From Candidatus Mediterraneibacter faecavium (lineage in GTDB: Bacteria > Bacillota > Clostridia > Lachnospirales > Lachnospiraceae): DNA of 64,000 bases. Made by a program: the position numbers and the translations under genes. The notes beneath the pieces are model-generated. The model was not told where the DNA came from. It made no database searches and worked only from the letters and a program-made list of their open reading frames with translations. The stretch is from contig DWVY01000038.1 of assembly GCA_019119995.1 (NCBI GenBank), positions 1 to 64,000 on the forward strand, in the 5' to 3' direction. The stretch's first letter is position 1. Every line of letters begins with the position of its first letter. Shown here one piece after another: positions 26,893 to 35,301 of this stretch.

Positions 26893-27999
26893 ATGGAAGA
26901 TTTAACATTTGGTGAACAGGTCAAGATCATTCTGGGGAGAAAAGGAATGACGATCAAACAGCTCGCCGGGCTGATCGAAGTCCGGACAGGCAAGAAGATG
27001 TCGAGACAGAACCTGACCCAGCGCCTTGGCAGGGATAATTTTCAGGAGCAGGATATGCGTATGATCGCCGCGATCCTTGACTGCCCGTTTCATTTGAGTA
27101 TCATGTCAGAAGCGCCGGTACAGCCGCGCAGCACAGCCGCGCTTGAAAAAGCCGCGATCGCGCGGACAGACGCTGTAGAGAAAAAACAGGCGGAAGAGAT
27201 ACAGACAGAGAAAATGCGGACAGAAGAGCCTCTGCGGGAGAGTACGGAAGCTCCGGAGTCAGGAGACAGAGTGCCGGCGGCAGATCCGGCTGCAGAGAAT
27301 ACGGCGGAAGCAGATGCTGCAGAGAAGATATCAGAAGAGAATGTGTCAGAAGAGCCTGCACTCGGAGAGAGTACATCCGGAGAAGATATCGCTGCGGATG
27401 AGCGTGACATGACGATAGGGGAACTTTATGAGATCCATGAAGAGCTGTCCGAACTGGAGAAAAGTGCAAAGGCCGGAGAACCGGTGGAAGAGATCAAGAA
27501 AGAACTGGAAAAGCCGAAGAAATCCCTTTTCCATACCGGCGGGATCTTCCTCCGCAGGAAACAGCGCGAAACAGCGGCAGCGGATCATGCCGGCGCGGCA
27601 AAGGCAGCCGAGACAGTAGAGACGGCATCAGAGGATGCGGCTGATGAGAATGCGTCCTGGTCTGCCGGAAGAGAGCAGATGGAGCAGGAGAATATGCAGC
27701 CGGCGGCAGAGCAGTACTCTTCTGGAACTGCGGCGGCAGAGAAGGATGATTTTGAACCGGTCATTTCCCATGATGATGCAGAGGAAGACAGGGAAGTCGG
27801 CGAGGTAAATCCATATACTGGAAAAGAATATCAGTCAAACAGTGTGAGGATGCACCCGACGAGGATCGGATATGTTCAGGTATATGACCGCACGATCCAT
27901 AAATGGACAGATATGACGGAGTGGGCGTTCCTCGGGCTTCAGGAGCGTAAGAAAGCTCTGCTCGGAAAGGCGTATGAGCCGCCGATCTATCTGGACTGA
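26893..27999 (+). CDS. HTH (XRE-like) protein with long acidic low-complexity region
   Basis: 368 residues. Residues about 1-70 resemble an XRE-type helix-turn-helix (FGEQVKIILGRKGMTIKQLA, SRQNLTQRLGRDNF). A long Ala/Glu-rich disordered region follows, then MTIGELYEIHEELSELEKSA, a second acidic stretch, and a conserved-looking C terminus (NPYTGKEYQSNSVRMHPTRI, WTDMTEWAFLGLQERKKALL). AGGAGGAG precedes the ATG at 26893. I do not recognise the whole protein; DNA binding is inferred only from the N terminus. Confidence 0.75.
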   Translation: MEDLTFGEQVKIILGRKGMTIKQLAGLIEVRTGKKMSRQNLTQRLGRDNFQEQDMRMIAAILDCPFHLSIMSEAPVQPRSTAALEKAAIARTDAVEKKQAEEIQTEKMRTEEPLRESTEAPESGDRVPAADPAAENTAEADAAEKISEENVSEEPALGESTSGEDIAADERDMTIGELYEIHEELSELEKSAKAGEPVEEIKKELEKPKKSLFHTGGIFLRRKQRETAAADHAGAAKAAETVETASEDAADENASWSAGREQMEQENMQPAAEQYSSGTAAAEKDDFEPVISHDDAEEDREVGEVNPYTGKEYQSNSVRMHPTRIGYVQVYDRTIHKWTDMTEWAFLGLQERKKALLGKAYEPPIYLD

Positions 28000-28076
28000 T
28001 CGACAGAATCTCTTGATCGTGCAGCGCAGAAGACAGGCGGCAGGAAACGCCGCACAGGTGAAAGGGGAAACACACA

Positions 28077-29483
28077 ATGGAATGGAAAACGCTGTTATCC
28101 CCGAGGCGGGAACGGGAGAGTTCGGGGAGAGCGAAGTCATCAGATCTGAGGAGCGAGTTTGAGAAGGATTACCACAGGATCATCGGAAGCGCGTCGTTCC
28201 GGCGCCTCCAGGATAAGACGCAGGTATTCCCTCTTGATCAGAGCGACTTTATCAGGACGCGGCTGACCCATTCGCTGGAAGTATCCTCCCTGGGCAAATC
28301 GCTTGGACAGAATATCGGTGAAAATATCCTGCAGTTCCGCAGAAATTCCGGCTTCACTCTGAAGATGAAAGAAGATATCTCCCACATCCTGGAGTGCGCG
28401 GGGCTGATCCATGATATCGGGAACCCGCCGTTTGGACATTTCGGAGAAGTGGCGATCCGCGAATGGTTTGCAAGGAATCTGCCGAAGCTGTCTTTTCGGG
28501 GACAGGCAGTAGAAGATTTACTGAACGAACAGATGAAACAGGATTTCTATCATTTCGAAGGAAACGCCCAGGCGCTCCGTCTTGTGACAAAACTGCATTA
28601 TCTGGTAGATGAGCATGGGATGAACCTGACCTATGCACTGCTCAATACGATCATCAAATATCCCGTCCCGTCTACCGGGATCCGGGAAGACAGCGGAAAT
28701 ATCAAGGATAAAAAGATGGGGTATTACCTTGCGGATGAAGCGGTGTTCCGCAGGGTGACAGAAGCGACAGGAGCGGGGAATAACCGGCATCCGCTGACGT
28801 ATATCCTGGAGGCGGCTGATGATCTGGCGTATAAGACTGCCGATATAGAAGATGCATTTGTAAAAGGATTTATTACTTACTATACATTGGAAAGAGAACT
28901 GGCGCCGTTGGAAGATCATTATCCTGAGTCGCCGTTCAAGCCGTTGGAGAAGCTGCGGCAGCTCTATGACCGGGGCTCCAGGAAAGGTGTCAGCAATCCG
29001 GGATCCTATGCGGTGAAGAACTGGATCATCAGTGCGCAGGGCTTTCTGATCAGCTGCGCTACATTTGGGTTTACCTCGAATTATGACAGTATCATGAACG
29101 GAACATTCGGGCATGATCTGTTTTATGGAACTTACGGAGAGAAGCTGATGGAGCTGTTGGGGGATCTGGCATACCGCCGTGTATTTTCCTCTATGGAGAT
29201 CTACAAGATGGAAGTGGCGGAGTCTGCTATACTGGACAACCTTATGGATAAGCTGGTAAGGGCTGTGCTCTATTACGATACAGATGTCAGGCAGGATACG
29301 ATCGATAAACGCGTGGTCTCATTTATCTCTGACAACTATAAGAACGCTTATAAACTACAGGCAGAGGGAAAGAGCGAAGCGGAGAAACTGTATCTCCGCC
29401 TGCTCCTTGTGACTGACTATGTGTGCGGTATGACAGACAGTTATGCAAAACGTCTGTATCAGGAGATGAACGGGATCATATAG
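28077..29483 (+). CDS. dgt: Deoxyguanosine triphosphate triphosphohydrolase
   Basis: 468 residues of the HD-domain dGTPase family, releasing deoxynucleoside and triphosphate. N-terminal FRRLQDKTQVFPLDQSDFIRTRLTHS, metal-binding HD in AGLIHDIGNPPFGHFGE, and ALRLVTKL are typical. SD AGGTGAAAGGGG upstream. The 3' end contains one copy of a 20-base tandem duplication. It is convergent with the DUF6128-like gene. Confidence 0.92.
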   Translation: MEWKTLLSPRRERESSGRAKSSDLRSEFEKDYHRIIGSASFRRLQDKTQVFPLDQSDFIRTRLTHSLEVSSLGKSLGQNIGENILQFRRNSGFTLKMKEDISHILECAGLIHDIGNPPFGHFGEVAIREWFARNLPKLSFRGQAVEDLLNEQMKQDFYHFEGNAQALRLVTKLHYLVDEHGMNLTYALLNTIIKYPVPSTGIREDSGNIKDKKMGYYLADEAVFRRVTEATGAGNNRHPLTYILEAADDLAYKTADIEDAFVKGFITYYTLERELAPLEDHYPESPFKPLEKLRQLYDRGSRKGVSNPGSYAVKNWIISAQGFLISCATFGFTSNYDSIMNGTFGHDLFYGTYGEKLMELLGDLAYRRVFSSMEIYKMEVAESAILDNLMDKLVRAVLYYDTDVRQDTIDKRVVSFISDNYKNAYKLQAEGKSEAEKLYLRLLLVTDYVCGMTDSYAKRLYQEMNGII

Positions 29484-29513
29484 TCCTGACACAGATCATA
29501 TAGTCCCGACACA
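29474..29513. repeat. 20-bp tandem duplication between convergent genes
   Basis: GATCATATAGTCCYGACACA occurs at 29474-29493 and 29494-29513. The first copy holds the dGTPase stop codon; the second provides the last codons and stop of the minus-strand gene. Confidence 0.85.
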
Positions 29514-30524
29514 GCGGCACCAGTGGCCGAAATCTGCCGTATCATTACGCTCTTCATCAGTCAGTTCTAATACTGAGACATATGCGCGCGTGAACCGTGG
29601 AAAGCCGAACAGATCGGCAGCCCGGGCCTCGCGCGTATCGTATATACCGGGGACTCCCAGCCATCTCCTGCCGTCTTCTTCGATAAGCGCAAGATGATCA
29701 TAATTGTGGTATCCGTGCAGCAGGAAACTGTTGTTTGCCAGCGGCCAGAATTTCCGCGGCAGCAGGGTGAGGTCTTCACGGCTGATCTTTTTGACAAGCG
29801 GAAGGGCTTTCGACTCGGCAGACTGCAGGGCACGTTCCGCGCCAGATGGACGTTCTGATTCAGATGGACATTCCGATCCGGGTACAACATCCGGCACAGC
29901 AATATGCGGGATGGGCGCAGTTTCCAGTTCGTGAGAGGAGTCTGACTCGGGCACGGTTTCCGGTTCAGGAGAGGAGTCTGACTCGGACACGGTTTCCGAT
30001 TCAGGAGTGGCATCTGCTTCAGATACAGGTTCCGGCTCAGGAGAGGTGTCTGGCGCAGGTACAGTTTCCGGCTCGGGAGAGGTATCCGGTTCGGGTACAG
30101 TTTCCGGTTCGGCTGTGGTCTCTGCCTTTGTTTCATCCGTACACATCATATCAGGCCGGATATCGAAAAAGAACGAGGACGCCATCCAGAAGAGAGGCGG
30201 CGCGTCTTTGTCGGGATCCTGCAGGAGAAATCCGTCAATCTGCTGGAGCGGGCGCCTCTCCGGAAAATGTGTTTCGGATACTGACAGGCGGATCGAGATA
30301 TTTCTGCCGCAGGAGGTCAGATCAGCAATCTGCGAGATGATCAGTTTCTCCTGTTCACGGCAGAAAGCTGACAGTTTGAGCGTACTGCCGTTTCGGACAG
30401 GAATATTCCGGACATGGATCTGAAGGATACAGGACTGGTAATATCGGGAGACTTTGATAAAGCCTACATTCCGCCTGCGCTTATAATTTTCATATTCATA
30501 TAAATAAAAAGTACCGGGATTCAT
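29496..30524 (-). CDS. DUF6128-like protein with 12-residue Glu-Pro repeat linker
   Basis: 342 residues. The N-terminal 125 residues (TFYLYEYENYKRRRNVGFIK) and the C-terminal domain (LTLLPRKFWPLANNSFLLHG, LGVPGIYDTREARAADLFGF) look like a DUF6128-type protein common in Lachnospiraceae; function unknown. Residues about 139-204 are a 12-residue repeat of type EPETVPEPDTSP. No signal peptide or membrane segment is seen. The start has GAGG eleven bases upstream. Confidence 0.72.
   Translation of the reverse strand: MNPGTFYLYEYENYKRRRNVGFIKVSRYYQSCILQIHVRNIPVRNGSTLKLSAFCREQEKLIISQIADLTSCGRNISIRLSVSETHFPERRPLQQIDGFLLQDPDKDAPPLFWMASSFFFDIRPDMMCTDETKAETTAEPETVPEPDTSPEPETVPAPDTSPEPEPVSEADATPESETVSESDSSPEPETVPESDSSHELETAPIPHIAVPDVVPGSECPSESERPSGAERALQSAESKALPLVKKISREDLTLLPRKFWPLANNSFLLHGYHNYDHLALIEEDGRRWLGVPGIYDTREARAADLFGFPRFTRAYVSVLELTDEERNDTADFGHWCRCVGTI
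29913..30110 (-). repeat. 36-bp in-frame tandem repeat (five and a half units)
   Basis: Encodes consecutive twelve-residue units: EPETVPEPDTSP, EPETVPAPDTSP, EPEPVSEADATP, ESETVSESDSSP, EPETVPESDSSH and a partial ELETAP. Units differ at the base level, so the array is old or diverging. Confidence 0.85.
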
Positions 30525-30611
30525 AGAATAAAATAACCTCTGGTCTTGTCTCTTTTCACTTTAGTCTATTCATCGGGAAAGGGAAAAAGAACAGAGTCGG
30601 AAAGGAAAGTC

Positions 30612-31151
30612 ATGGCTGAACAGATAAAACGGCATAATCAGGAAGAAGTGCAAAAAGAGAGGATAAAGCTCGACGAAAAGTATATGAGAGAGGCGATCCG
30701 CCAGGCGAAGAAAGCCTATAAGCTGGATGAAACGCCCATCGGCTGTGTGATCGTACACGACGGCAGGATCATAGGCAGGGGATACAACCGCAGGAATACG
30801 GATAAGAGTCCTCTCGCCCACGCGGAGATCACGGCGATCAAAAAAGCGAGTAAGAAGATCGGCGACTGGCGGCTCGAAGAGTGTACCCTGTATGTGACGC
30901 TGGAGCCGTGCCAGATGTGCGCTGGAGCCATCATACAGTCGCGTGTGACGAGGGTGGTGGTTGGCTGCATGAATCCGAAAGCCGGATGTGCGGGGTCTGT
31001 CCTGAACCTGTTGGATGTGAAAGCATTTAACCATCAGGCAGAACTTACGACCGGCGTATTGGAGGAAGAGTGCAGCGCTCTTATGACAGGGTTCTTTAAA
31101 GAACTGAGAGAAAAGAAGAAGAAAGAGAAAGCGAAGTCCGCCGGAATGTGA
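30612..31151 (+). CDS. tadA: tRNA-specific adenosine deaminase
   Basis: 179 residues. Converts wobble A34 to inosine in tRNA-Arg(ACG). Zinc and catalytic motifs HAEITAI and PCQMCAGA are present; MREAIRQAKKAYKLDETPIG is the typical start of the fold. The N terminus carries an extra basic/Glu-rich stretch of about 27 residues. The ATG at 30612 has GGAAAG close upstream; longer frames to 30546 lack a ribosome site. Confidence 0.93.
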   Translation: MAEQIKRHNQEEVQKERIKLDEKYMREAIRQAKKAYKLDETPIGCVIVHDGRIIGRGYNRRNTDKSPLAHAEITAIKKASKKIGDWRLEECTLYVTLEPCQMCAGAIIQSRVTRVVVGCMNPKAGCAGSVLNLLDVKAFNHQAELTTGVLEEECSALMTGFFKELREKKKKEKAKSAGM

Positions 31152-31175
31152 GTGCATCACGATCCGGCGGCCTTT
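31139..31175 (+). terminator. Terminator of tadA
   Basis: CCGCCGGA (31139-31146) pairs with TCCGGCGG (31162-31169), followed by CCTTTC. The stem overlaps the end of tadA and abuts the 3' end of the convergent AraC gene. Confidence 0.7.
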
Positions 31176-32026
31176 CAAATCTTCTTCTCCTCTCTGAAAT
31201 ACTTCGGTGACCGTCCGTATACATTCTTAAACGCCCGTGAAAAATGGAGCTGGTTCGAGTACCCGACAGCATTCGCGATCTCTCTGACGGAGAGCTGCGT
31301 GGTCAGAAGGAGCTGCGCGGCCTTGGACATGCGGTACTTGATCAGATACTCCTGCGGGCCCTGGTTGATCCTTTCTTTAAACAGCTTCAGCAGCTGGTTC
31401 CTGTGGATATTGCATCGTCTTGCAATGGATTCCACGGAGATGTCGTTCATAAAGTTTTTCTCGATATACAGAAATGCCGTCTGCAGATAGTAGTCTGACA
31501 GGCTTCCGTCCGAGCGGAGCGCCTCATAGGGCTTTCCCGCCGAACGGATCAGGCAGTCGGCAAAATTATACAGTTTTGAAATCTTATAAAAAGGCGTCCG
31601 GTCCGAATCACGGGCCATGTCCATCATTGTTTCCATCATTTCTGCGGCCGCCGCACGGTCTGAGGGCCTGAAGACCGGAGAAGCGATGGAAAGTCCTGCT
31701 TTTTCTACGATGCTGGCTGCATAGACGCCGTCGAATTCGATCCAGACATATTCCCACGGATGTTCTTTGCCGGTGTAATAAGTCGTGACCTGGAACGGGA
31801 AGATCATAAACCCCTGCCCGCTGTGGATCATGTAATTGTGTTCCACGCCGTTCTCATCATCGGCAGCCAGCCTTCCGGATCCGGAGATGACATAGTGGAA
31901 CAGATAATGATTTCGTGTACACGGGCCGAAAGAGGCTCCGGGAGCGTTATCGGCATATCCGCACTGATAGGGATTCAGGTCAAGGAAATTTTCGTTGGGA
32001 AACAGATAAAATAATCCTGGTTTCAT
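31175..32026 (-). CDS. AraC family transcriptional regulator
   Basis: 283 residues: N-terminal cupin-like sugar-binding domain (GSGRLAADD, PFQVTTYYTG, WEYVWIEFDG) and two C-terminal helix-turn-helices (SVESIARRCNIHRNQLLKLF; SVREIANAVGYSNQLHFSRA). Close in layout to MsmR/MelR-type activators of alpha-galactoside uptake. The ATG at 32026 follows GAGATGAGG; a longer frame to 32143 would run into the inverted repeat and has no ribosome site. Divergent from the ABC operon it probably controls. Confidence 0.9.
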   Translation of the reverse strand: MKPGLFYLFPNENFLDLNPYQCGYADNAPGASFGPCTRNHYLFHYVISGSGRLAADDENGVEHNYMIHSGQGFMIFPFQVTTYYTGKEHPWEYVWIEFDGVYAASIVEKAGLSIASPVFRPSDRAAAAEMMETMMDMARDSDRTPFYKISKLYNFADCLIRSAGKPYEALRSDGSLSDYYLQTAFLYIEKNFMNDISVESIARRCNIHRNQLLKLFKERINQGPQEYLIKYRMSKAAQLLLTTQLSVREIANAVGYSNQLHFSRAFKNVYGRSPKYFREEKKI

Positions 32027-32096
32027 AGCCTCATCTCCGATCATTCGCATGATATACAGAAATATAAAATGTGATTTTCTATATCTGAGCTTATTA

Positions 32097-32152
32097 TATA
32101 CCAAAATGCACAACCATGCATAGCATTTTTTTAGCCGGTGCATTTTGGTATA
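32097..32152. promoter_or_regulatory. 15-bp inverted-repeat operator pair in the AraC/ABC divergent region
   Basis: TATACCAAAATGCAC (32097-32111) and GTGCATTTTGGTATA (32138-32152) are perfect inverted copies, 41 bases centre to centre (about four helix turns). The left arm overlaps TATAAT (minus strand), the likely -10 of the regulator gene. Likely sites for the AraC protein. Confidence 0.7.
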
Positions 32153-32301
32153 AAAATCAGTTCATGCGGATATGGTGGATTTTTATGTGCGTTGATAAAA
32201 TAACAGTACGCTGACATGTTGGACAGATATAAAAGGCAGAAACGGCCGTCTGCCAAAATAAAGCAGGATTGTGCAATCCTGCGCAGAAGGAGGATTATAC
32301 T

Positions 32302-33547
32302 ATGAGTAAGTTGTGGAAAAAAGTACTTGCGGCATCTGCCGCGGGAGCTCTCGTACTGGGGCTCACGGCCTGCGGCGGTTCTGGCGACGGCGGCAGTGGA
32401 GACGGCCATCTGGTGTTCATGATCTGGGATTCCGGACAGAAGAGCAGTATGGAGGCGATCGCGGATGCCTATATGGAGGAACATCCGGATGTGACGATCG
32501 AAGTGCAGGCGTCAGGCTGGGACGAGTACTGGACGAAGCTGGAAGCGGCGGCAAAGAGCAATTCTCTTCCGGATATCTTCTGGATGCACTCCAATCAGAT
32601 GTATACATATGCGGACGCAGGGATCCTCGCGGACTGCACGGATATCGTAGATGAGGCGGATTACGCTGCGACTGCGGTAGAGAACGCGAAAGGCAGTGAC
32701 GGAAAGATATACGGTGTGCCGAAAGATAAGGATGCGGTAGCACTTTTATACAATAAAGAACTTTTTGACCAGGCGGGTGTCGGGTATCCGACTGCGGACT
32801 GGACATGGGATGATCTTGAGAGCGCTTCGCAGGCGATCTACGACAAGACAGGAAAATATGGATATATGGCATACTCCCATGATCAGATCGGATACTGGAA
32901 CTTCGTATATCAGAACGGCGGTCAGATCTTAAGCGACCGCAGATGCGATCAAGTATTATATCGGCCTGCAGGAGAACGACTGGTGTCCGACCCAGGAGCA
33001 GTTCGCCAACACGGGAGCTGCCGAGATGTTCTTCTCCGGACAGGGCGCAATGTACTACGCAGGAAACTGGGATCTGGCGAACCTGTGTGCAACCTATCCG
33101 GATATGAACGGGAAATGGGATGTGGCCGTCCTGCCGAAATGCCCGGATCCGGCTGACGGAGACGGACGCGCAGTCATCTCCAACAGTGTATCCTATGCAA
33201 CGTCGGCAGAGGGCGAGAACCATGATATTGCAATGGACTTCCTCGCGTTCCTCGGCTCAGAAGAGGGACAGCGGATCCAGGGAGAATCCGGTGTCGCCAT
33301 CCCGGCGTATAACGGCCTGGAAGATACATGGGTACAGTCCTTTGCAGACCAGGGATACGAGGTAAATGTAGGAAACCTGATCGAGCAGTTTGACTACAGC
33401 GTGAAATACGTGAATAATGCTTCCCGCCGTGTATGGGAGCCGGAAGTAGAGCAGACGGTGCTTGATATTTATGCGGGTACACTGACCGTGGACGAAGGAA
33501 TCCAGCAGATGCAGGATGAAGTGACACAGGCGATCGCGGATCAGTAA
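32302..33547 (+). pseudogene. Broken sugar ABC transporter solute-binding lipoprotein
   Basis: The start has AAGGAGGATT and a lipoprotein signal with lipobox LTACGG. The extracellular solute-binding fold (family 1) reads normally to FVYQNGGQILSDR near 32940, then the frame is lost. It resumes in another frame as DAIKYYIGLQENDW through the normal C terminus ending IADQ at 33547. Compared with homologous proteins, about a dozen residues at the junction are missing, so a small out-of-frame deletion near 32938-32950 is more likely than a single-base error. The downstream permeases and GH36 enzyme are intact. Either the binding protein is lost or the assembly is wrong here. Confidence 0.82.
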
Positions 33548-33568
33548 GGCTAAAAGGGGGAACTCCTG

Positions 33569-34450
33569 ATGAAGAGGAAGAGAAAACTCGGTCAGGATAA
33601 TCTGTGGGGCTATCTGATGATAGCTCCTACGATTATCGGACTGATCATTTTGAATGTTTATCCGTTCATAGATACGATCATTTTAAGTTTCTGCAAGAGC
33701 GGAGTGTTCGGCGGCAGGACGTTCGCCGGACTGGATAATTATATAAAGATGTTTGGCAGCAGTGAGTTCTGGCAGGCTGCGTGGAATACGGTCTATTTCT
33801 GTATCCTGACTGTGCCGGTGGGCGTTTTCCTGGCGCTGATCGTAGCAATCCTGCTGAATGCGAAGATCAGAGGAAAAGTTGTGTTCCGTGCGATCTTCTT
33901 CCTTCCCATGGTCGTGGCTCCGGCTGCGGTAGCGATGGTCTGGAAATGGATGTTCAACTCAGAGTACGGCATTATCAATACCGTGTTTCATCTGGATGCG
34001 GGGTGGACGACAGATCCGAATCTGGTCATCCCGACGGTTGCGATCATGGCGATCTGGAGCGCCATCGGATATGATGCGGTGCTCCTGCTCTCGGGTATCC
34101 AGAATATCTCCAAGAGCTATTATGAGGTGGCGAGCCTTGACGGATGTACGAAGCTGCAGCAGTTCCGGTACATTACGCTGCCGATGGTATCGCCGACGCT
34201 GTTCGTCGTGCTGATCATGCGTCTGATGGCATCGCTGAAAGTGTACGACCTGATCTATATGATGATCGGCGAAGGCAATCCGGCGCTGAGCAAATCGCAG
34301 TCGCTTATCTATCTGTTCTACCGTGAATCATTTATCAAGGGAGACAAAGGATTTGCCTCGGCCATCGTTATTGCGACGGTGCTTCTGATCGGTATTTTCA
34401 CGGCGGTCCAGTTCATCGGCCAGAAAAAGTGGGTCAATTACGAAGTATAG
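33569..34450 (+). CDS. Sugar ABC transporter permease (MsmF/MalF type)
   Basis: 293 residues with six membrane segments and the EAA loop EVASLDGCTKLQQFRYITLP that contacts the ATPase. It belongs to the carbohydrate uptake CUT1 group. SD AAAGGGGG precedes the ATG. No ATPase is encoded in this operon; CUT1 systems often share a general MsmK/MsiK ATPase encoded elsewhere. Confidence 0.93.
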   Translation: MKRKRKLGQDNLWGYLMIAPTIIGLIILNVYPFIDTIILSFCKSGVFGGRTFAGLDNYIKMFGSSEFWQAAWNTVYFCILTVPVGVFLALIVAILLNAKIRGKVVFRAIFFLPMVVAPAAVAMVWKWMFNSEYGIINTVFHLDAGWTTDPNLVIPTVAIMAIWSAIGYDAVLLLSGIQNISKSYYEVASLDGCTKLQQFRYITLPMVSPTLFVVLIMRLMASLKVYDLIYMMIGEGNPALSKSQSLIYLFYRESFIKGDKGFASAIVIATVLLIGIFTAVQFIGQKKWVNYEV

Positions 34451-34462
34451 GAGGCGGATGGT

Positions 34463-35287
34463 ATGAAGAAGAAAAAAACAATTTCAACGATCTTACTGTA
34501 TGCGGTTCTGATCATCGGTTCTCTTATTATGATATTTCCGTTTATCTGGATGGTGCTTACAGCGGTGAAGACAAATGCAGAGGTCCTGCAGGTGCCGCCG
34601 ACCATCCTTCCGGAGCACTGGGATTTTTCGTCATTTACGAAGGTGTTTGACCTGCTGACGTTCGGGCATCTGTACCTGAACACCGGGCTGATGATCCTGT
34701 TCCGTGTGCTGTGTGCGGTGGTATTCAGCTCCATGGCGGGATATGCATTTGCGAAACTGAATTTTAAAGGGAAAAATATCCTGTTCACGCTGGTTATTGT
34801 CCAGCAGATGATCCCGGGCCAGATCTTTATCATCCCGCAGTATGAGATGGTAGCCGGACTGGGATTGACGGACTCTATTTTCTCGCTGGTATTTCCGGGG
34901 CTTGTGAGTGCGTTCGGTACATTCTTCCTGAGACAGGCATATATGGGGATCCCGGATGAGATCGCGGAGACGGCTTATCTGGACGGCTGTACGAGGTGGC
35001 AGACTTTTACGAAGATCCTGTTCCCGCTGACGAAGTCTTCGGTGGCGGCGCTGACCGTATTTACGGCTGTGTTCTCTTATGCAGACCTGATGTGGCCGCT
35101 GGTTGCCAATACAAACATTAATTCAACGACGCTGTCAGCCGGCCTCTCTACGCTGAACAGCCTGTCCAGCACCAATTATCCGGTACTGATGGCAGGATCT
35201 CTGTTCGCGATGCTGCCGATGGTCATCCTGTATCTGATCTTCCAGAAACAGTTCATCGAAGGCGTGGCAATGACAGGAGGAAAATAG
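34463..35287 (+). CDS. Sugar ABC transporter permease (MsmG/MalG type)
   Basis: 274 residues, six membrane segments and EAA loop EIAETAYLDGCTRWQTFTKI. Partner of the upstream permease, 12 bases after it, with AGGAGGCGG as ribosome site. The pair with an adjacent GH36 enzyme points to uptake of alpha-galactosides such as raffinose or melibiose. Confidence 0.93.
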   Translation: MKKKKTISTILLYAVLIIGSLIMIFPFIWMVLTAVKTNAEVLQVPPTILPEHWDFSSFTKVFDLLTFGHLYLNTGLMILFRVLCAVVFSSMAGYAFAKLNFKGKNILFTLVIVQQMIPGQIFIIPQYEMVAGLGLTDSIFSLVFPGLVSAFGTFFLRQAYMGIPDEIAETAYLDGCTRWQTFTKILFPLTKSSVAALTVFTAVFSYADLMWPLVANTNINSTTLSAGLSTLNSLSSTNYPVLMAGSLFAMLPMVILYLIFQKQFIEGVAMTGGK

Positions 35288-35301
35288 AAAGGAACAAGCC
35301 T

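Noticed and set aside
29567-30136. Minus-strand frame rich in Pro/Arg/Leu in the repeat part of the DUF6128-like gene
   Set aside because: Alternate-frame reading of the 36-bp repeat.
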